Source: Herpetosiphon giganteus
Lineage (GTDB): Bacteria > Chloroflexota > Chloroflexia > Chloroflexales > Herpetosiphonaceae
Length of the DNA: 64,000 bases
Direction: 5' to 3'
NCBI RefSeq assembly: GCF_016907925.1
Contig: NZ_JAFBCZ010000027.1
Coordinates: 18,747-82,746, forward strand
A program made the translations under genes and the position numbers. Below, piece after piece: positions 8,804 through 17,265 of the stretch (position 1 is its first letter; the number at the start of each line of letters is the position of its first letter). The notes below the pieces were generated by a model. The model saw only the letters and a program-made list of their open reading frames with translations. It was not told where the DNA came from and made no database searches.

Positions 8804-8831
8804 ACTCCAGAACGTTTTTATAAACTGGAGT
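8804..8831 (+). promoter_or_regulatory. Leader hairpin covering the ribosome binding site
   Basis: ACTCCAG (8804-8810) pairs with CTGGAGT (8825-8831). The second arm contains the GGAG ribosome site of the gene starting at 8838, so folding would hide it. The stem is only 7 bp with a 14-nt loop. Confidence 0.35.
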
Positions 8832-8837
8832 TTTCGC

Positions 8838-10145
8838 ATGAATAGCCAAAAACCAATGGTTGTGATCGGTGGCGGTTTAGCAGGCCTGACGGCGGCCAAT
8901 TATCTGGCGCGAGCTGGTAAACAGGTGATCGTGTTGGAGCGGGCCAAAGAATTTGGTGGCCGTGCCCGCACCAATCGCGAAGCTGGCTTTGAGTTGAATT
9001 TCGGCCCGCATGCCTTATATTTGAAGGGTGCTGGCGCGCGGGTCTTGCGCGAGTTGCAGCTGATGCCAACTGGCTCGAAGCCGGTCGCGCCCGATGTGTT
9101 GTGGGTGGATAAGCAGCTGTATCCAACCAACTCGATTAAGGCGGCGCTGACTACGCCCTTGCTCAGCCGCCGCGCTAAATGGCAATTTTTACGCACGTTT
9201 GCCAAAATTCAATTTACCAACCCAGCCGATTATGCAGATCGCAGTTTTGCCCAATGGATTGAGCAACAGGCCGACGAGCCGCGTACCTGCCAATTGTTGG
9301 CGATGTTTGGGCGCTTGACCACCTACGGCGCTGCCAACGATCTGCAAAGTGCCGCCGCCACCCTAGAAAATATCAAAACTGGCCTTGCTGGCGTGTTGTA
9401 TGTTGATCATGGTTGGCTGACGATTGTGCAAGCCTTGGTTGATAAAGCGCAGCAGTTAGGCGTTGATTTGCGTACCAGCCAACGGGTTCAGGCCATCCAA
9501 CTAAGCCATGCAGGCGCAACAATTCAGCTTGCTGATGGCAGCAGCATTCAGGCTGAGGCGGTGGTGTTGGCGGTCACGCCGCAAGCAGCCAACGAATTAA
9601 TTGGGGCCAAGAGCCAGCTGTTTCAACGCCATTATCAACGGATACAGCCAATTACCGCTGCAACCTTGGATTTGGGCTTGCGCCAATTGCCCCAGCCAAC
9701 GCGCCAATTTTTGTTGGGCGTTGATCAACCGTATTATGCGGTTGCCCACTCGCGTTATGCCAAACTTGCGCCGCAGGGCCAAACCATGCTGCATGTGATG
9801 AAATATCTCGACCAGCGCCAAGCGAACGATCCCAAGCAAACCCGCGCCGAATTGGAAAGCTTGCTCGACCACTATCAAGCTGGTTGGCGCGATCATCTGA
9901 TTACCAGCCGATTTTTGCCTTCAATTACCGTCAGTTATGATCTGCCACAAACCCAATTTGGCGGCTTGGCCGGACGCACGCCAGTGGTTTTGGCCGATTG
10001 CCCAAATGTTTATTTGGCTGGCGATTGGGTTGGCGCTGAAGGCCAATTGGCTGATGCTAGTTTTGCCAGCGGCTACACTGCGGCCAAAACCATGCTTCAG
10101 CCTGCGACCCAAAGCTACATGCGCACTGTAGGAGCCGTAGCATGA
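8838..10145 (+). CDS. FAD-dependent amine-oxidase/phytoene-desaturase-like oxidoreductase
   Basis: A 435-residue flavoprotein. It begins with the dinucleotide-binding motif VIGGGLAGLTAANYLARAGKQV followed by LERAKEFGGRART, and closes with NVYLAGDWVGAEGQLADASFASG, the second FAD-contacting motif of the amine oxidase/protoporphyrinogen oxidase superfamily. The substrate cannot be read from sequence. Its stop overlaps the sigma gene by ATGA, so the two are translationally coupled. ECF41 factors are commonly paired with a small oxidoreductase or decarboxylase gene; this FAD enzyme fills that place. Expression is probably driven by the ECF41 promoter at 8774. Confidence 0.9.
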   Translation: MNSQKPMVVIGGGLAGLTAANYLARAGKQVIVLERAKEFGGRARTNREAGFELNFGPHALYLKGAGARVLRELQLMPTGSKPVAPDVLWVDKQLYPTNSIKAALTTPLLSRRAKWQFLRTFAKIQFTNPADYADRSFAQWIEQQADEPRTCQLLAMFGRLTTYGAANDLQSAAATLENIKTGLAGVLYVDHGWLTIVQALVDKAQQLGVDLRTSQRVQAIQLSHAGATIQLADGSSIQAEAVVLAVTPQAANELIGAKSQLFQRHYQRIQPITAATLDLGLRQLPQPTRQFLLGVDQPYYAVAHSRYAKLAPQGQTMLHVMKYLDQRQANDPKQTRAELESLLDHYQAGWRDHLITSRFLPSITVSYDLPQTQFGGLAGRTPVVLADCPNVYLAGDWVGAEGQLADASFASGYTAAKTMLQPATQSYMRTVGAVA

Positions 10146-10993
10146 ACCAAATCGAACTATTCGAGAGCTATCGTGGCTATTTGTTCGGCATCGCCTATCG
10201 CATGCTTGGTAGCGTGATGGATGCGGAAGATTGTTTGCAAGAGGTTTTTTTGCGCTGGCAAAGCCATGTTGAAGCAGTGGCAAACCCACGGGCTTGGCTG
10301 GCAACCGTAGCCACTCGTTGGTGTCTCGATCAGCTGAATACGGCGCGCCATCAACGTGAGCAATATATCGGCGAATGGCTGCCCGAGCCGTTAATTACGC
10401 CAGCGCCAAGCAGCGAGCTTGAGCAAGCAGAATCGCTATCGACCGCGTTTTTGGTGCTTTTGGAGCGGCTTTCGCCAGCAGAACGGGCAGTTTTTTTGCT
10501 GCACAAAGTTTTTGGCTACGAATATAGCGAAATTGGCGAAATTGTGGGCAAAAGTGCGGCGGCCTGTCGCCAAATCGGCCATCGCGCAGCAGCGCATGTG
10601 GCCCAAGCCCGCCCACGCTTCAATGTGGAGCCTAGCGTGCAGCAACGGCTGAGCACGCAATTTTTGCAAAGCTGTGCCACTGGTGATTTGGAGAGCTTGA
10701 TGAGTTTACTAGCTGAAGATGTGGTGTTGCGCAGCGATGGCGGCGGTGTGGTGCAAGCGGCGCGCAATCCAATTTATGGGCCATCGGCGGTTGGGCGCTT
10801 CTTGTTGGGAGTGCTGCCAAAATTGCCTGCCAATAGCATTTTTGAGCCACGTTTGATCAACGGCCAGCCTGGGTTTGTGGCGATGGTCGATGGTCACGCC
10901 AGCGGCACATTAATCTTAGATTTGCTTGATCAACAGATTGGTGGCATTTACATCATGCTCAATCCCTATAAATTGCAGCATTTGGCGCAATAA
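10142..10993 (+). CDS. ECF41 family RNA polymerase sigma factor (SigJ-like)
   Basis: A 283-residue sigma factor. Region 2 spans about 10-75 (ending RWCLDQLN), the ECF41 linker YIGEWLPEP is at 76-83, region 4 is at about 108-160, and a SnoaL-like C-terminal extension covers 170-283. The extension has the group's DGGG (199-202) and a terminal NPYKL (274-278; NPDKL in the group). In ECF41 the fused extension, rather than a separate anti-sigma factor, controls activity. The ATGA overlap with the flavoprotein gene and the upstream TGTCACA-N16-CGTC element make an autoregulated pair very likely. The inducing signal is unknown. Confidence 0.94.
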   Translation: MNQIELFESYRGYLFGIAYRMLGSVMDAEDCLQEVFLRWQSHVEAVANPRAWLATVATRWCLDQLNTARHQREQYIGEWLPEPLITPAPSSELEQAESLSTAFLVLLERLSPAERAVFLLHKVFGYEYSEIGEIVGKSAAACRQIGHRAAAHVAQARPRFNVEPSVQQRLSTQFLQSCATGDLESLMSLLAEDVVLRSDGGGVVQAARNPIYGPSAVGRFLLGVLPKLPANSIFEPRLINGQPGFVAMVDGHASGTLILDLLDQQIGGIYIMLNPYKLQHLAQ

Positions 10994-11034
10994 TGATCGC
11001 AAGTAGAGATTCAGCTTGTTTCACCACCCTTCCG

Positions 11035-11095
11035 TCCCGCCTCAAGGCGGGAAACGCAGGGGGTTTTCAGCCCCCTGCACCCCCAAATATTTGGG
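11035..11095. repeat. Cluster of three adjacent palindromes
   Basis: Three dyads follow one another: TCCCGCCT/AGGCGGGA (11035-11052), GCAGGGGG/CCCCCTGC (11056-11078) and CCCAAATATTTGGG (11082-11095). They lie between the sigma gene and a convergent gene. The middle one may terminate transcription, although no T run follows. The composition suggests a REP-like repeat. Confidence 0.6.
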
Positions 11096-11160
11096 TTATG
11101 GATTATTACTGTTTATGCTGTTTCTCTCCCTAAGAGTACTTCGCGCTCTTCGCAGTTCTG

Positions 11161-11631
11161 TTAGTTTCCGTGGCCGCGATATTGATTGCTGCGCAAATAC
11201 TGATTGAAGGTTTCGAACTCGGCCAAATACATTTTGCGCAACAAGCCAGGCGATAGCAGCCGCTCGATCAAGCCCATCAGGCCTGGCTTGGCCTCGGCGC
11301 GAGTGTGCAAGGTCAGTTTCGAGCGATTTTCACCATTGGGTGTGACGGTAAAGGTTGTGATAATCCCCGAATCGTAATCGGTTTCGACCAAAACACTGCC
11401 TGGGCTTGGCTCAGTCACATGCATGCGCATTGATTGTTTGCGCCCAAAAGCTTCAGTTTCGGTCACAAAAATTGTGCCTTTGCCAATGCCGCCTTGCTCG
11501 ACCGTAAGGCTTTTAAAATATTTTTTCGGCACAATATGCGGATGCCCATCGCGATAATCAGCAATAATTTGATACACCGTCTCGGCTGGGGCCTCAATAT
11601 CTCCGCTTATTTCAAAGATCAGTGGTTTCAT
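11161..11631 (-). CDS. SRPBCC (START-like) ligand-binding family protein
   Basis: A 156-residue single-domain protein with the SRPBCC pattern: an opening strand FEISGDIEAPAETVYQIIADY, a central GKGTIFVTE strand and a C-terminal helix MYLAEFETFNQYLR. The fold makes a hydrophobic cavity for lipids or aromatic compounds. GGAGG-like GAGGAG precedes the ATG by about ten bases. It stands alone. No catalytic residues or named subfamily can be assigned. Confidence 0.82.
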   Translation of the reverse strand: MKPLIFEISGDIEAPAETVYQIIADYRDGHPHIVPKKYFKSLTVEQGGIGKGTIFVTETEAFGRKQSMRMHVTEPSPGSVLVETDYDSGIITTFTVTPNGENRSKLTLHTRAEAKPGLMGLIERLLSPGLLRKMYLAEFETFNQYLRSNQYRGHGN

Positions 11632-11820
11632 ATGTGCGAGCTCCTCGCTAAAATATGATTAATCGTCAGCACAGATCAACGTCCACTCCATAATCGTTAA
11701 AGGTCATCGATTGTGCGATCTGTAACAAATGATTTGACTGCTATTGTAAGGCGAAATATGGTACGATACTAGCTACTAAAGACCGACATTGATTGTGTGC
11801 AGCCGCACAAAGGAGTTGCG

Positions 11821-12261
11821 ATGCAAATTATCCAAGCGGGCTTGGATGAACTTGAGCGCCTTGTGCCATTATTCGATGGCTATCGCCAATTTTACCGTCA
11901 AGCCAGCGATCGTGCTGCCGCGCGCGCTTTTTTGCACGATCGGCTGAGCAATAGTGAATCGATCATCTTTTTGGCGCAAACTCCTGAAGCAGGCGTAGGC
12001 TTCTGTCAACTGTACCCTAGTTTTTCCTCGGTTTCAATGCGGCGAATTTGGATTTTGAACGATCTGTTTGTGGCGGAGCATGCGCGGGGCCAAGGTGTGG
12101 CTTCGGGCTTGCTGAATGCTGCGCGTGATTGGGCGATTAGCACCAAGAGCAAAGGCCTCGTGCTCGAAACCGAAGTGACGAATCTGCAAGCCCAACGGCT
12201 CTACGAGCAGCATGGCTGGCAAAAAACTGTTGATGAATATTTCTATTCATTGAGTGTTTAA
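11821..12261 (+). CDS. GNAT family N-acetyltransferase
   Basis: A 146-residue GNAT protein. The acetyl-CoA motif is clear in LNDLFVAEHARGQGVASGLLNAARDWA, and the C-terminal motif in LVLETEVTNLQAQRLYEQHGW. The substrate is unknown. The start at 11821 is chosen because AAAGGAG lies six bases upstream; the frame could extend eight codons further without a ribosome site. Confidence 0.9.
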   Translation: MQIIQAGLDELERLVPLFDGYRQFYRQASDRAAARAFLHDRLSNSESIIFLAQTPEAGVGFCQLYPSFSSVSMRRIWILNDLFVAEHARGQGVASGLLNAARDWAISTKSKGLVLETEVTNLQAQRLYEQHGWQKTVDEYFYSLSV

Positions 12262-12301
12262 GCACGCTCAATCGTTTGCAAACCAACCAGAAATTGAAAA
12301 C

Positions 12302-12347
12302 GGCTATGGTACAATAGCCCCATTGACTCGCAACGCTGCGGGTCAAT
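12302..12347 (+). promoter_or_regulatory. Threonine deaminase promoter region with dyad and leader hairpin
   Basis: A TACAAT -10-like box (12310-12315) is embedded in the dyad GGCTAT-N6-ATAGCC (12302-12319). Just downstream, an 11-bp stem (12322-12332 with 12337-12347, one G-U pair, 4-nt loop) lies between promoter and ribosome site. It lacks a T run, so it is not an ordinary terminator. No good -35 was found. Confidence 0.4.
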
Positions 12348-12374
12348 CCTCATTGTGGAGGAATTGAACTCACC

Positions 12375-13622
12375 ATGGTAGAAAAGTCTATGCCAACGAT
12401 TGATGACATTTATGCTGCGGCCAATGTTTTAGGCCCAATTATCACCCAAACTCCACTCTTGCCAGCTGAACAACTGAGCCAAGAACTTGGCGGCCAAATT
12501 ATTTATAAAGCTGAAAATACCCAACGCGCCGGGTCATTCAAAGTGCGCGGTGCCTATACCAAAATCAATTCGCTCTCGGTTGAAGAAAAAGCCCACGGTG
12601 TCATTACCCACTCAGCAGGCAATCATGCCCAAGGTGTGGCCTTGGCTGCCCAATTAAATGGGATTAAAGCCACCGTGGTAATGCCTGAGTTTGCGCCATT
12701 GGCCAAAATTACCTCAGCCCAGCGCATGGGCGCAGAAGTAATTTTGCATGGAGCATCGTTTGATGATGCTGGAGCGCATGCCCGCGAATTGCAAGCCAAA
12801 ACTGGCGCGATCTATGTGCATGCCTTTGATGATCCGTTTACGATTGCTGGTCAAGGCACACTTGGCCTAGAACTTGCCGATATGTTGCCTGACCAAGGTG
12901 GAACCGTGGTTGTGCCAATTGGTGGCGGCGGAATGATGGCTGGAATTGCGCTGGCCTTGCGTTCGCTGCGCCCCAATGTGCGCTTAATCGGGGTTCAGGC
13001 GGCTGGTTGCCCTTCGATGATCGCCTCGCAACAAGCAGGCAAACCTGTGGCTGTGCCGCATGCAGCGACAATCTGCGATGGGATTGCGGTCAAACGCCCA
13101 GGCGAATTGACATTGCCGATTATCACTCAATTGGTTGACGATATTGTGACCGTTGATGATGATGCTGCGGCGCGTGCTTTAGTCCATGTGTTGCAATATA
13201 GCCGCATGGTGGTTGAAGGCGCGGGTGCGGTTGGCGTGGCGGCACTGCTCGAAGGCGCAATTCGCTTGCGCCCAAATGAACCAACCTTGGTGGTGCTGAG
13301 CGGTGGCAACATCGATGGCAATTTCTTGGCACGAATTATTGAACAAGTTTTGGTCAAACAAGGCCGCTATTTGCGCGTGCGCACCAGCGTTCCTGATCGT
13401 CCGGGGAATCTTGCTCCCGTGGTGAATGCGATTGCCCAAGCTGGCGCGAATGTGATCGACATTAACCATCGGCGGGCGGTTTGGCAACTGCCGCTTGATC
13501 GGGTGGGAATTGAGATGATTCTCGAAGTGCGCGATGAAGCGCATGGCCAATCTATCATTGACATGTTGGAAACACACGGCTATCACATCGAGCGTTTTGG
13601 CCAACGTGTGTGGCCGGTGTAA
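12375..13622 (+). CDS. ilvA: Threonine ammonia-lyase with C-terminal ACT domain
   Basis: A 415-residue PLP enzyme that converts threonine to 2-oxobutanoate and ammonia. The PLP lysine is in AGSFKVRGAY, and the phosphate-binding loop in PIGGGGMMAGIALAL. Residues about 335-415 look like an ACT domain (VRTSVPDRPGNLAPVVNAIAQAGANV), as in the TdcB-like allosteric form rather than the longer E. coli IlvA. It may serve isoleucine synthesis or threonine breakdown; neighbours do not decide. GGAGG lies about 12 bases before the ATG at 12375. A second in-frame ATG at 12390 is a possible alternative. Confidence 0.93.
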   Translation: MVEKSMPTIDDIYAAANVLGPIITQTPLLPAEQLSQELGGQIIYKAENTQRAGSFKVRGAYTKINSLSVEEKAHGVITHSAGNHAQGVALAAQLNGIKATVVMPEFAPLAKITSAQRMGAEVILHGASFDDAGAHARELQAKTGAIYVHAFDDPFTIAGQGTLGLELADMLPDQGGTVVVPIGGGGMMAGIALALRSLRPNVRLIGVQAAGCPSMIASQQAGKPVAVPHAATICDGIAVKRPGELTLPIITQLVDDIVTVDDDAAARALVHVLQYSRMVVEGAGAVGVAALLEGAIRLRPNEPTLVVLSGGNIDGNFLARIIEQVLVKQGRYLRVRTSVPDRPGNLAPVVNAIAQAGANVIDINHRRAVWQLPLDRVGIEMILEVRDEAHGQSIIDMLETHGYHIERFGQRVWPV

Positions 13623-13666
13623 TCGATGGTTGATGCGCTTCGCATGAACTGTCTACGGTAGGGCTT

Positions 13667-14473
13667 ATGCCAATTCGAATGATTGCAACCGATATTGACC
13701 TTACCCTGCTTGATGACCGCGGCCAATTGCCCCCGACCAATATCGAGGCATTGGCCTTAGCTGCTCGTCAAGGGATTCGCGTGGTTTTAGCCACTGCCCG
13801 CCGCCGTGAAGCTGCCCAAGAAATTGCCCAGCGTTTGCATATTCCAACCGCGCTCGTTTGCCATAATGGCGCACGCGTTTGGGATGAACGTGGGCGTGAG
13901 ATTGCTCACCACACGATTGATTTAGAGTTGGCTCAGCGGATTGCCGCCATGGCTGATAAGCGTAGCTTGCCGATTGTATTTACAATTGATGAAACCAATT
14001 TTGTCACTGCGCAAGCCGCGAATTTAGTTGGTTCGCGCACTGTATCTACGCCAGTTTCGTCGCTTGAATTAATCGTGCGCTTGGCTCCGACGCGCATTTT
14101 GTGCCATGGCGAATTGGCAACCCGTGCCGTCGATGAAATTTTGGGCCGCAACTCGCAATTAAAGCAATTTCGCTATTTGCGCAGCAGCGGCGAGGTCTAT
14201 TCAACCGTCATTTCACATAACGATGCCACCAAAGAACGCGCCTTGGAACATCTCTGCACAACCTGGGGCATTCAACAAAGCGAAGTATTGGCAATAGGCG
14301 ATGCTGATGCTGATGTGGGGATGTTGCGCTGGGCCGGCGTTGGGGTTTCATTAACTGGCAGTATGCAGCAAGCAATCGAGGCCGCCGATTGGGTTGCACC
14401 CTCGGCGCGCTTTGGCGGAGTTGCGGTTGCGGTGCATCGCTATGTGTTGCAACAACAAAATGTCCGTTCCTAA
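13667..14473 (+). CDS. Cof-type HAD superfamily phosphatase
   Basis: A 268-residue HAD phosphatase of the Cof/IIB class. Motif I is DIDLTLLDD (first Asp is the nucleophile), a Lys in KERALEHL is motif III, and GDADADVGML is motif IV, close to the usual GDNxND. The large cap between residues 80 and 190 is typical of sugar-phosphate or nucleotide-phosphate phosphatases. It sits 44 bp after threonine deaminase and 11 bp before rdgB, suggesting co-transcription with rdgB. Its substrate is unknown. Confidence 0.9.
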   Translation: MPIRMIATDIDLTLLDDRGQLPPTNIEALALAARQGIRVVLATARRREAAQEIAQRLHIPTALVCHNGARVWDERGREIAHHTIDLELAQRIAAMADKRSLPIVFTIDETNFVTAQAANLVGSRTVSTPVSSLELIVRLAPTRILCHGELATRAVDEILGRNSQLKQFRYLRSSGEVYSTVISHNDATKERALEHLCTTWGIQQSEVLAIGDADADVGMLRWAGVGVSLTGSMQQAIEAADWVAPSARFGGVAVAVHRYVLQQQNVRS

Positions 14474-14484
14474 GGTAAGGATTT

Positions 14485-15084
14485 ATGCAAAAGTTATTAA
14501 TTGGTTCCAACAACGCCCATAAAGTTGGCGAGTTACGGGCAATTTTTAGTGGCTTGCCGTTCGAGTTATTGACCTTGGCCGATGCAGGCATCGATTATGA
14601 GGTTGAGGAAACTGGTACAACCTTTGTTGAAAATGCGCAGCTGAAGGCCGAAACCTATGCCCAAATGAGTGGCTTGCCGACCTTGGCCGATGATTCTGGC
14701 CTCGAAGTGGCGGCGCTTGATGGCAAACCTGGCATTTACACTGCACGCTGGGCCTTGCCCGACCAAAATAATCCGCATCGGGCCTATGCGCGGGTGCTGG
14801 AAGAACTGAAGGGCAAGCCGTTTCACGACCGAATTGCGCGCTTTGTGTGTGTGATTGCGATTGCATGGCCAGGCCAGCCAACCGAGGTCGTTGAGGGGAT
14901 TTTGCCTGGCGTAATCGCCGAAGAGCCACGCGGGGTCGGCGGCTTTGGCTATGATCCGGTGTTTTATCTCTTGGATTATGATAAGCATTTGGCTGAACTC
15001 GACCCTGAGGAAAAAAATCGGATTAGCCATCGTGGCCAAGCCTGTGCGCTGGCCCGCGAGGTCTTGGAGCGGCTAGCCAAGTAA
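14485..15084 (+). CDS. rdgB: RdgB/HAM1 XTP/dITP diphosphatase
   Basis: A 199-residue house-cleaning enzyme that hydrolyses dITP, XTP and ITP to monophosphates, keeping deaminated purines out of DNA. It begins with SNNAHKVGELRAIF, has LADDSGLEVAALDGKPGIYTARW in the middle and GGFGYDPVFYL and SHRGQA near the end, all family hallmarks. Length matches the family. It follows the HAD phosphatase closely on the same strand. Confidence 0.95.
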   Translation: MQKLLIGSNNAHKVGELRAIFSGLPFELLTLADAGIDYEVEETGTTFVENAQLKAETYAQMSGLPTLADDSGLEVAALDGKPGIYTARWALPDQNNPHRAYARVLEELKGKPFHDRIARFVCVIAIAWPGQPTEVVEGILPGVIAEEPRGVGGFGYDPVFYLLDYDKHLAELDPEEKNRISHRGQACALAREVLERLAK

Positions 15085-15383
15085 GCATTTGAACCACGAA
15101 GGACACGAAGAGCACGAAGAATGAATTCTTCAATCCCCAAGCTCTTTGAGTCCTTCGTGGTTTTGTCTTTAACACAGAGGCGCAGAGGAATGATGTCTTA
15201 TAGGCTATAGGCTATAGGCTTTTGGCTCAAATAATCATTCGTGCAATTCGTGCTCTTCGTGGATCAAAATAGCTTCGCGCTCTCGTTTTTAACATTAAAC
15301 CACAAAGGACACGAAACTTAATGCTTCGTGCCCTTCGTGTCCTTCGTGGTTCAACAATCCATTTATGTTCTATGCTCTTTGTT
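15085..15383. repeat. CACGAAG-type repeat island
   Basis: Between the convergent rdgB and ABC genes lie several CACGAAGGACACGAAGAGCACGAAG-like units (15093-15118, 15297-15317), inverted partners CTTCGTG-CTTCGTGG (15146-15163, 15247-15263, 15328-15352), a tandem GGCTATA stretch (15203-15222) and an AACACAGAGGCGCAGAGG unit (15170-15189). No gene is visible. Confidence 0.75.
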
Positions 15384-17261
15384 CTAAACCGCCACTTCCT
15401 CTTCGCGGCGGAATTGGCTCATATACAAATCGTAGTATGCGCCGCGTTGGGCTAGCAGTTCGGTGTGCGTGCCGCGCTCTATCACTGCGCCATCTTTGAG
15501 CATCAGCACCAAATCGGCGTTGCGAATGGTGCTCAAACGGTGGGCAATCACAAAGCTGGTTCGGCCTTGCAGCAAGCTATCAAAGGCTTGTTGAATTAAG
15601 CGCTCGGTACGCGTATCGACGCTCGATGTCGCTTCATCCAAAATCAAAATGCGGGGATTCGCCAGCGCAGCCCGCGCAATCGCGATCAATTGGCGTTGGC
15701 CTTGGCTTAAGCCGCCGCCACGTTCGCCAAGCACAGTTTGATAGCCATTGGTCAAGCGTTCGATAAAATCGTGCGCCGAAGCCAACTTAGCTGCTGCAAT
15801 CACTTCTTCATCGCTGGCATCAAGCCGCCCATAACGAATGTTGTTCATCACGGTATCGGAGAACAAGAACGAATCTTGCAGCACGATGCCAATTTGGCGG
15901 CGCAAGCTAGCAGCCTTCACATCGCGCACGTCGATGCCATCGATCTTGACAGCGCCGCTGGTTACATCGTAGAAGCGAGGCAGCAAGTTGATGATCGTGG
16001 TTTTGCCTGCACCAGTTGGGCCAACGATTGCCACGGTTTGGCCTGGCTCGGCGCTAAAGCTCACGCCCCGCAAAACTGGCTGGCCTTTGGTGTATTCAGC
16101 TTTGGCATCAATCAACTCAACTTTGCCAACGATTTCGGGCATTTCGCGCGCATCGGGTTTGTCGGTGACATCGGGCATTTCATCGAGCAAGTTGAAAATG
16201 CGCTCGCCGCCAGCAATTGCATTTTGCACGTTGGTCCACATCACGGCAATTTGCTGAATTGGTTGGTTGAAGCGTTGGACGTATTGCAAAAAGGCAAAAA
16301 CCAAACCCAACGAAATTGCGCTTGAGCCAAAGAGTGGCTGATCGCGCAGCACCGAAAGCCCGCCAACCACCACGACAATCGCAATTGCCACATAGCCCAA
16401 AGCTTCGAGCACTGGGTTCAACGCGCTGGTAAAGGTTGCAGCCCGCACGTTGGCATCGCGATTGGCAGCGTTGGTACGCACAAATTGGGCGATGCTTTCT
16501 TCTTCGCGATTGAAGGCTTGCACTTCGCGCGCGCCAGCGATGCTTTCTTGCAAGCCAGCGTTGACGCTCCCCATTTGTTGGCGGGTTTTGCGGAAGGCTT
16601 TACGCGCTTGGCCAGAGAAGTAGAAGGTTGCAATCGCCATAAATGGCACAACGCTTAAACTCAACAAGGCATATTGCAGATTTTCCTGCATCATTTTGAT
16701 TGCGACCCAGCCAATCAGCAAGATTCCGCCAAGCACGTTGAGCAAAGCAAAACCAAGCATCTGCTGAATCGTATCGGTATCGCTCGTGATGCGGCTCATA
16801 ATATTGCCAGCTTCGTTGCGGGTGTAGAAGCCCAACGACAAGCGATGAATTTGGGCAAACAGATCTTCGCGCATTTGGCGCAAGGCGTGTTGGCCCGACC
16901 AGTTCATGGCATAAAACGCCATGCCCTGCAAAATCGAAGCGCCGATGAAGATGCCACATAACAGCAACACCAAGCTGCCAAGTCCGCTCAAGCGATCGGC
17001 ACTGCTGATTTCAGGCGTAATTGTGTCGAACCAGCAAGCACTTGGATTGGGCAACAAATAGCAATCGATCGATTGGCCAATTAAATCGGGCGTTGCTACC
17101 TGCGCCCATGTGCCAATAATGATAAACACAATTGCCAAGGCAAAGCCAAACCATTTTTTGCGAAAGTAATGGCCAAAGCGAGCCAAAGTTGCGCCCAGCC
17201 GTTGGGGTTTTTCGGTTTCGGCTTCTAATAAGTGGCGAGGGCCGCCTAATCCACCCATCAT
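15384..17261 (-). CDS. ABC exporter half-transporter, catalytic-Glu subunit
   Basis: A 625-residue exporter: six transmembrane helices (about residues 35-330) fused to a nucleotide-binding domain with Walker A GPTGAGKTT, signature LSQGQ and Walker B LILDEAT. The signature deviates from LSGGQ while the Walker B Glu is intact. In heterodimeric exporters such as TM287/288 this combination marks one partner; the gene just upstream has the complementary pattern. The ATG at 17261 has GAGGAGG nine bases upstream and lies 4 bp after the partner's stop. The pair likely exports lipids or drugs; the cargo is unknown. Confidence 0.93.
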   Translation of the reverse strand: MMGGLGGPRHLLEAETEKPQRLGATLARFGHYFRKKWFGFALAIVFIIIGTWAQVATPDLIGQSIDCYLLPNPSACWFDTITPEISSADRLSGLGSLVLLLCGIFIGASILQGMAFYAMNWSGQHALRQMREDLFAQIHRLSLGFYTRNEAGNIMSRITSDTDTIQQMLGFALLNVLGGILLIGWVAIKMMQENLQYALLSLSVVPFMAIATFYFSGQARKAFRKTRQQMGSVNAGLQESIAGAREVQAFNREEESIAQFVRTNAANRDANVRAATFTSALNPVLEALGYVAIAIVVVVGGLSVLRDQPLFGSSAISLGLVFAFLQYVQRFNQPIQQIAVMWTNVQNAIAGGERIFNLLDEMPDVTDKPDAREMPEIVGKVELIDAKAEYTKGQPVLRGVSFSAEPGQTVAIVGPTGAGKTTIINLLPRFYDVTSGAVKIDGIDVRDVKAASLRRQIGIVLQDSFLFSDTVMNNIRYGRLDASDEEVIAAAKLASAHDFIERLTNGYQTVLGERGGGLSQGQRQLIAIARAALANPRILILDEATSSVDTRTERLIQQAFDSLLQGRTSFVIAHRLSTIRNADLVLMLKDGAVIERGTHTELLAQRGAYYDLYMSQFRREEEVAV

Positions 17262-17265
17262 AGCG

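Noticed and set aside
11016..11207. Short open frame behind the sigma gene
   Set aside because: It runs through three palindromes and into the opposite-strand SRPBCC gene, and has no ribosome site.
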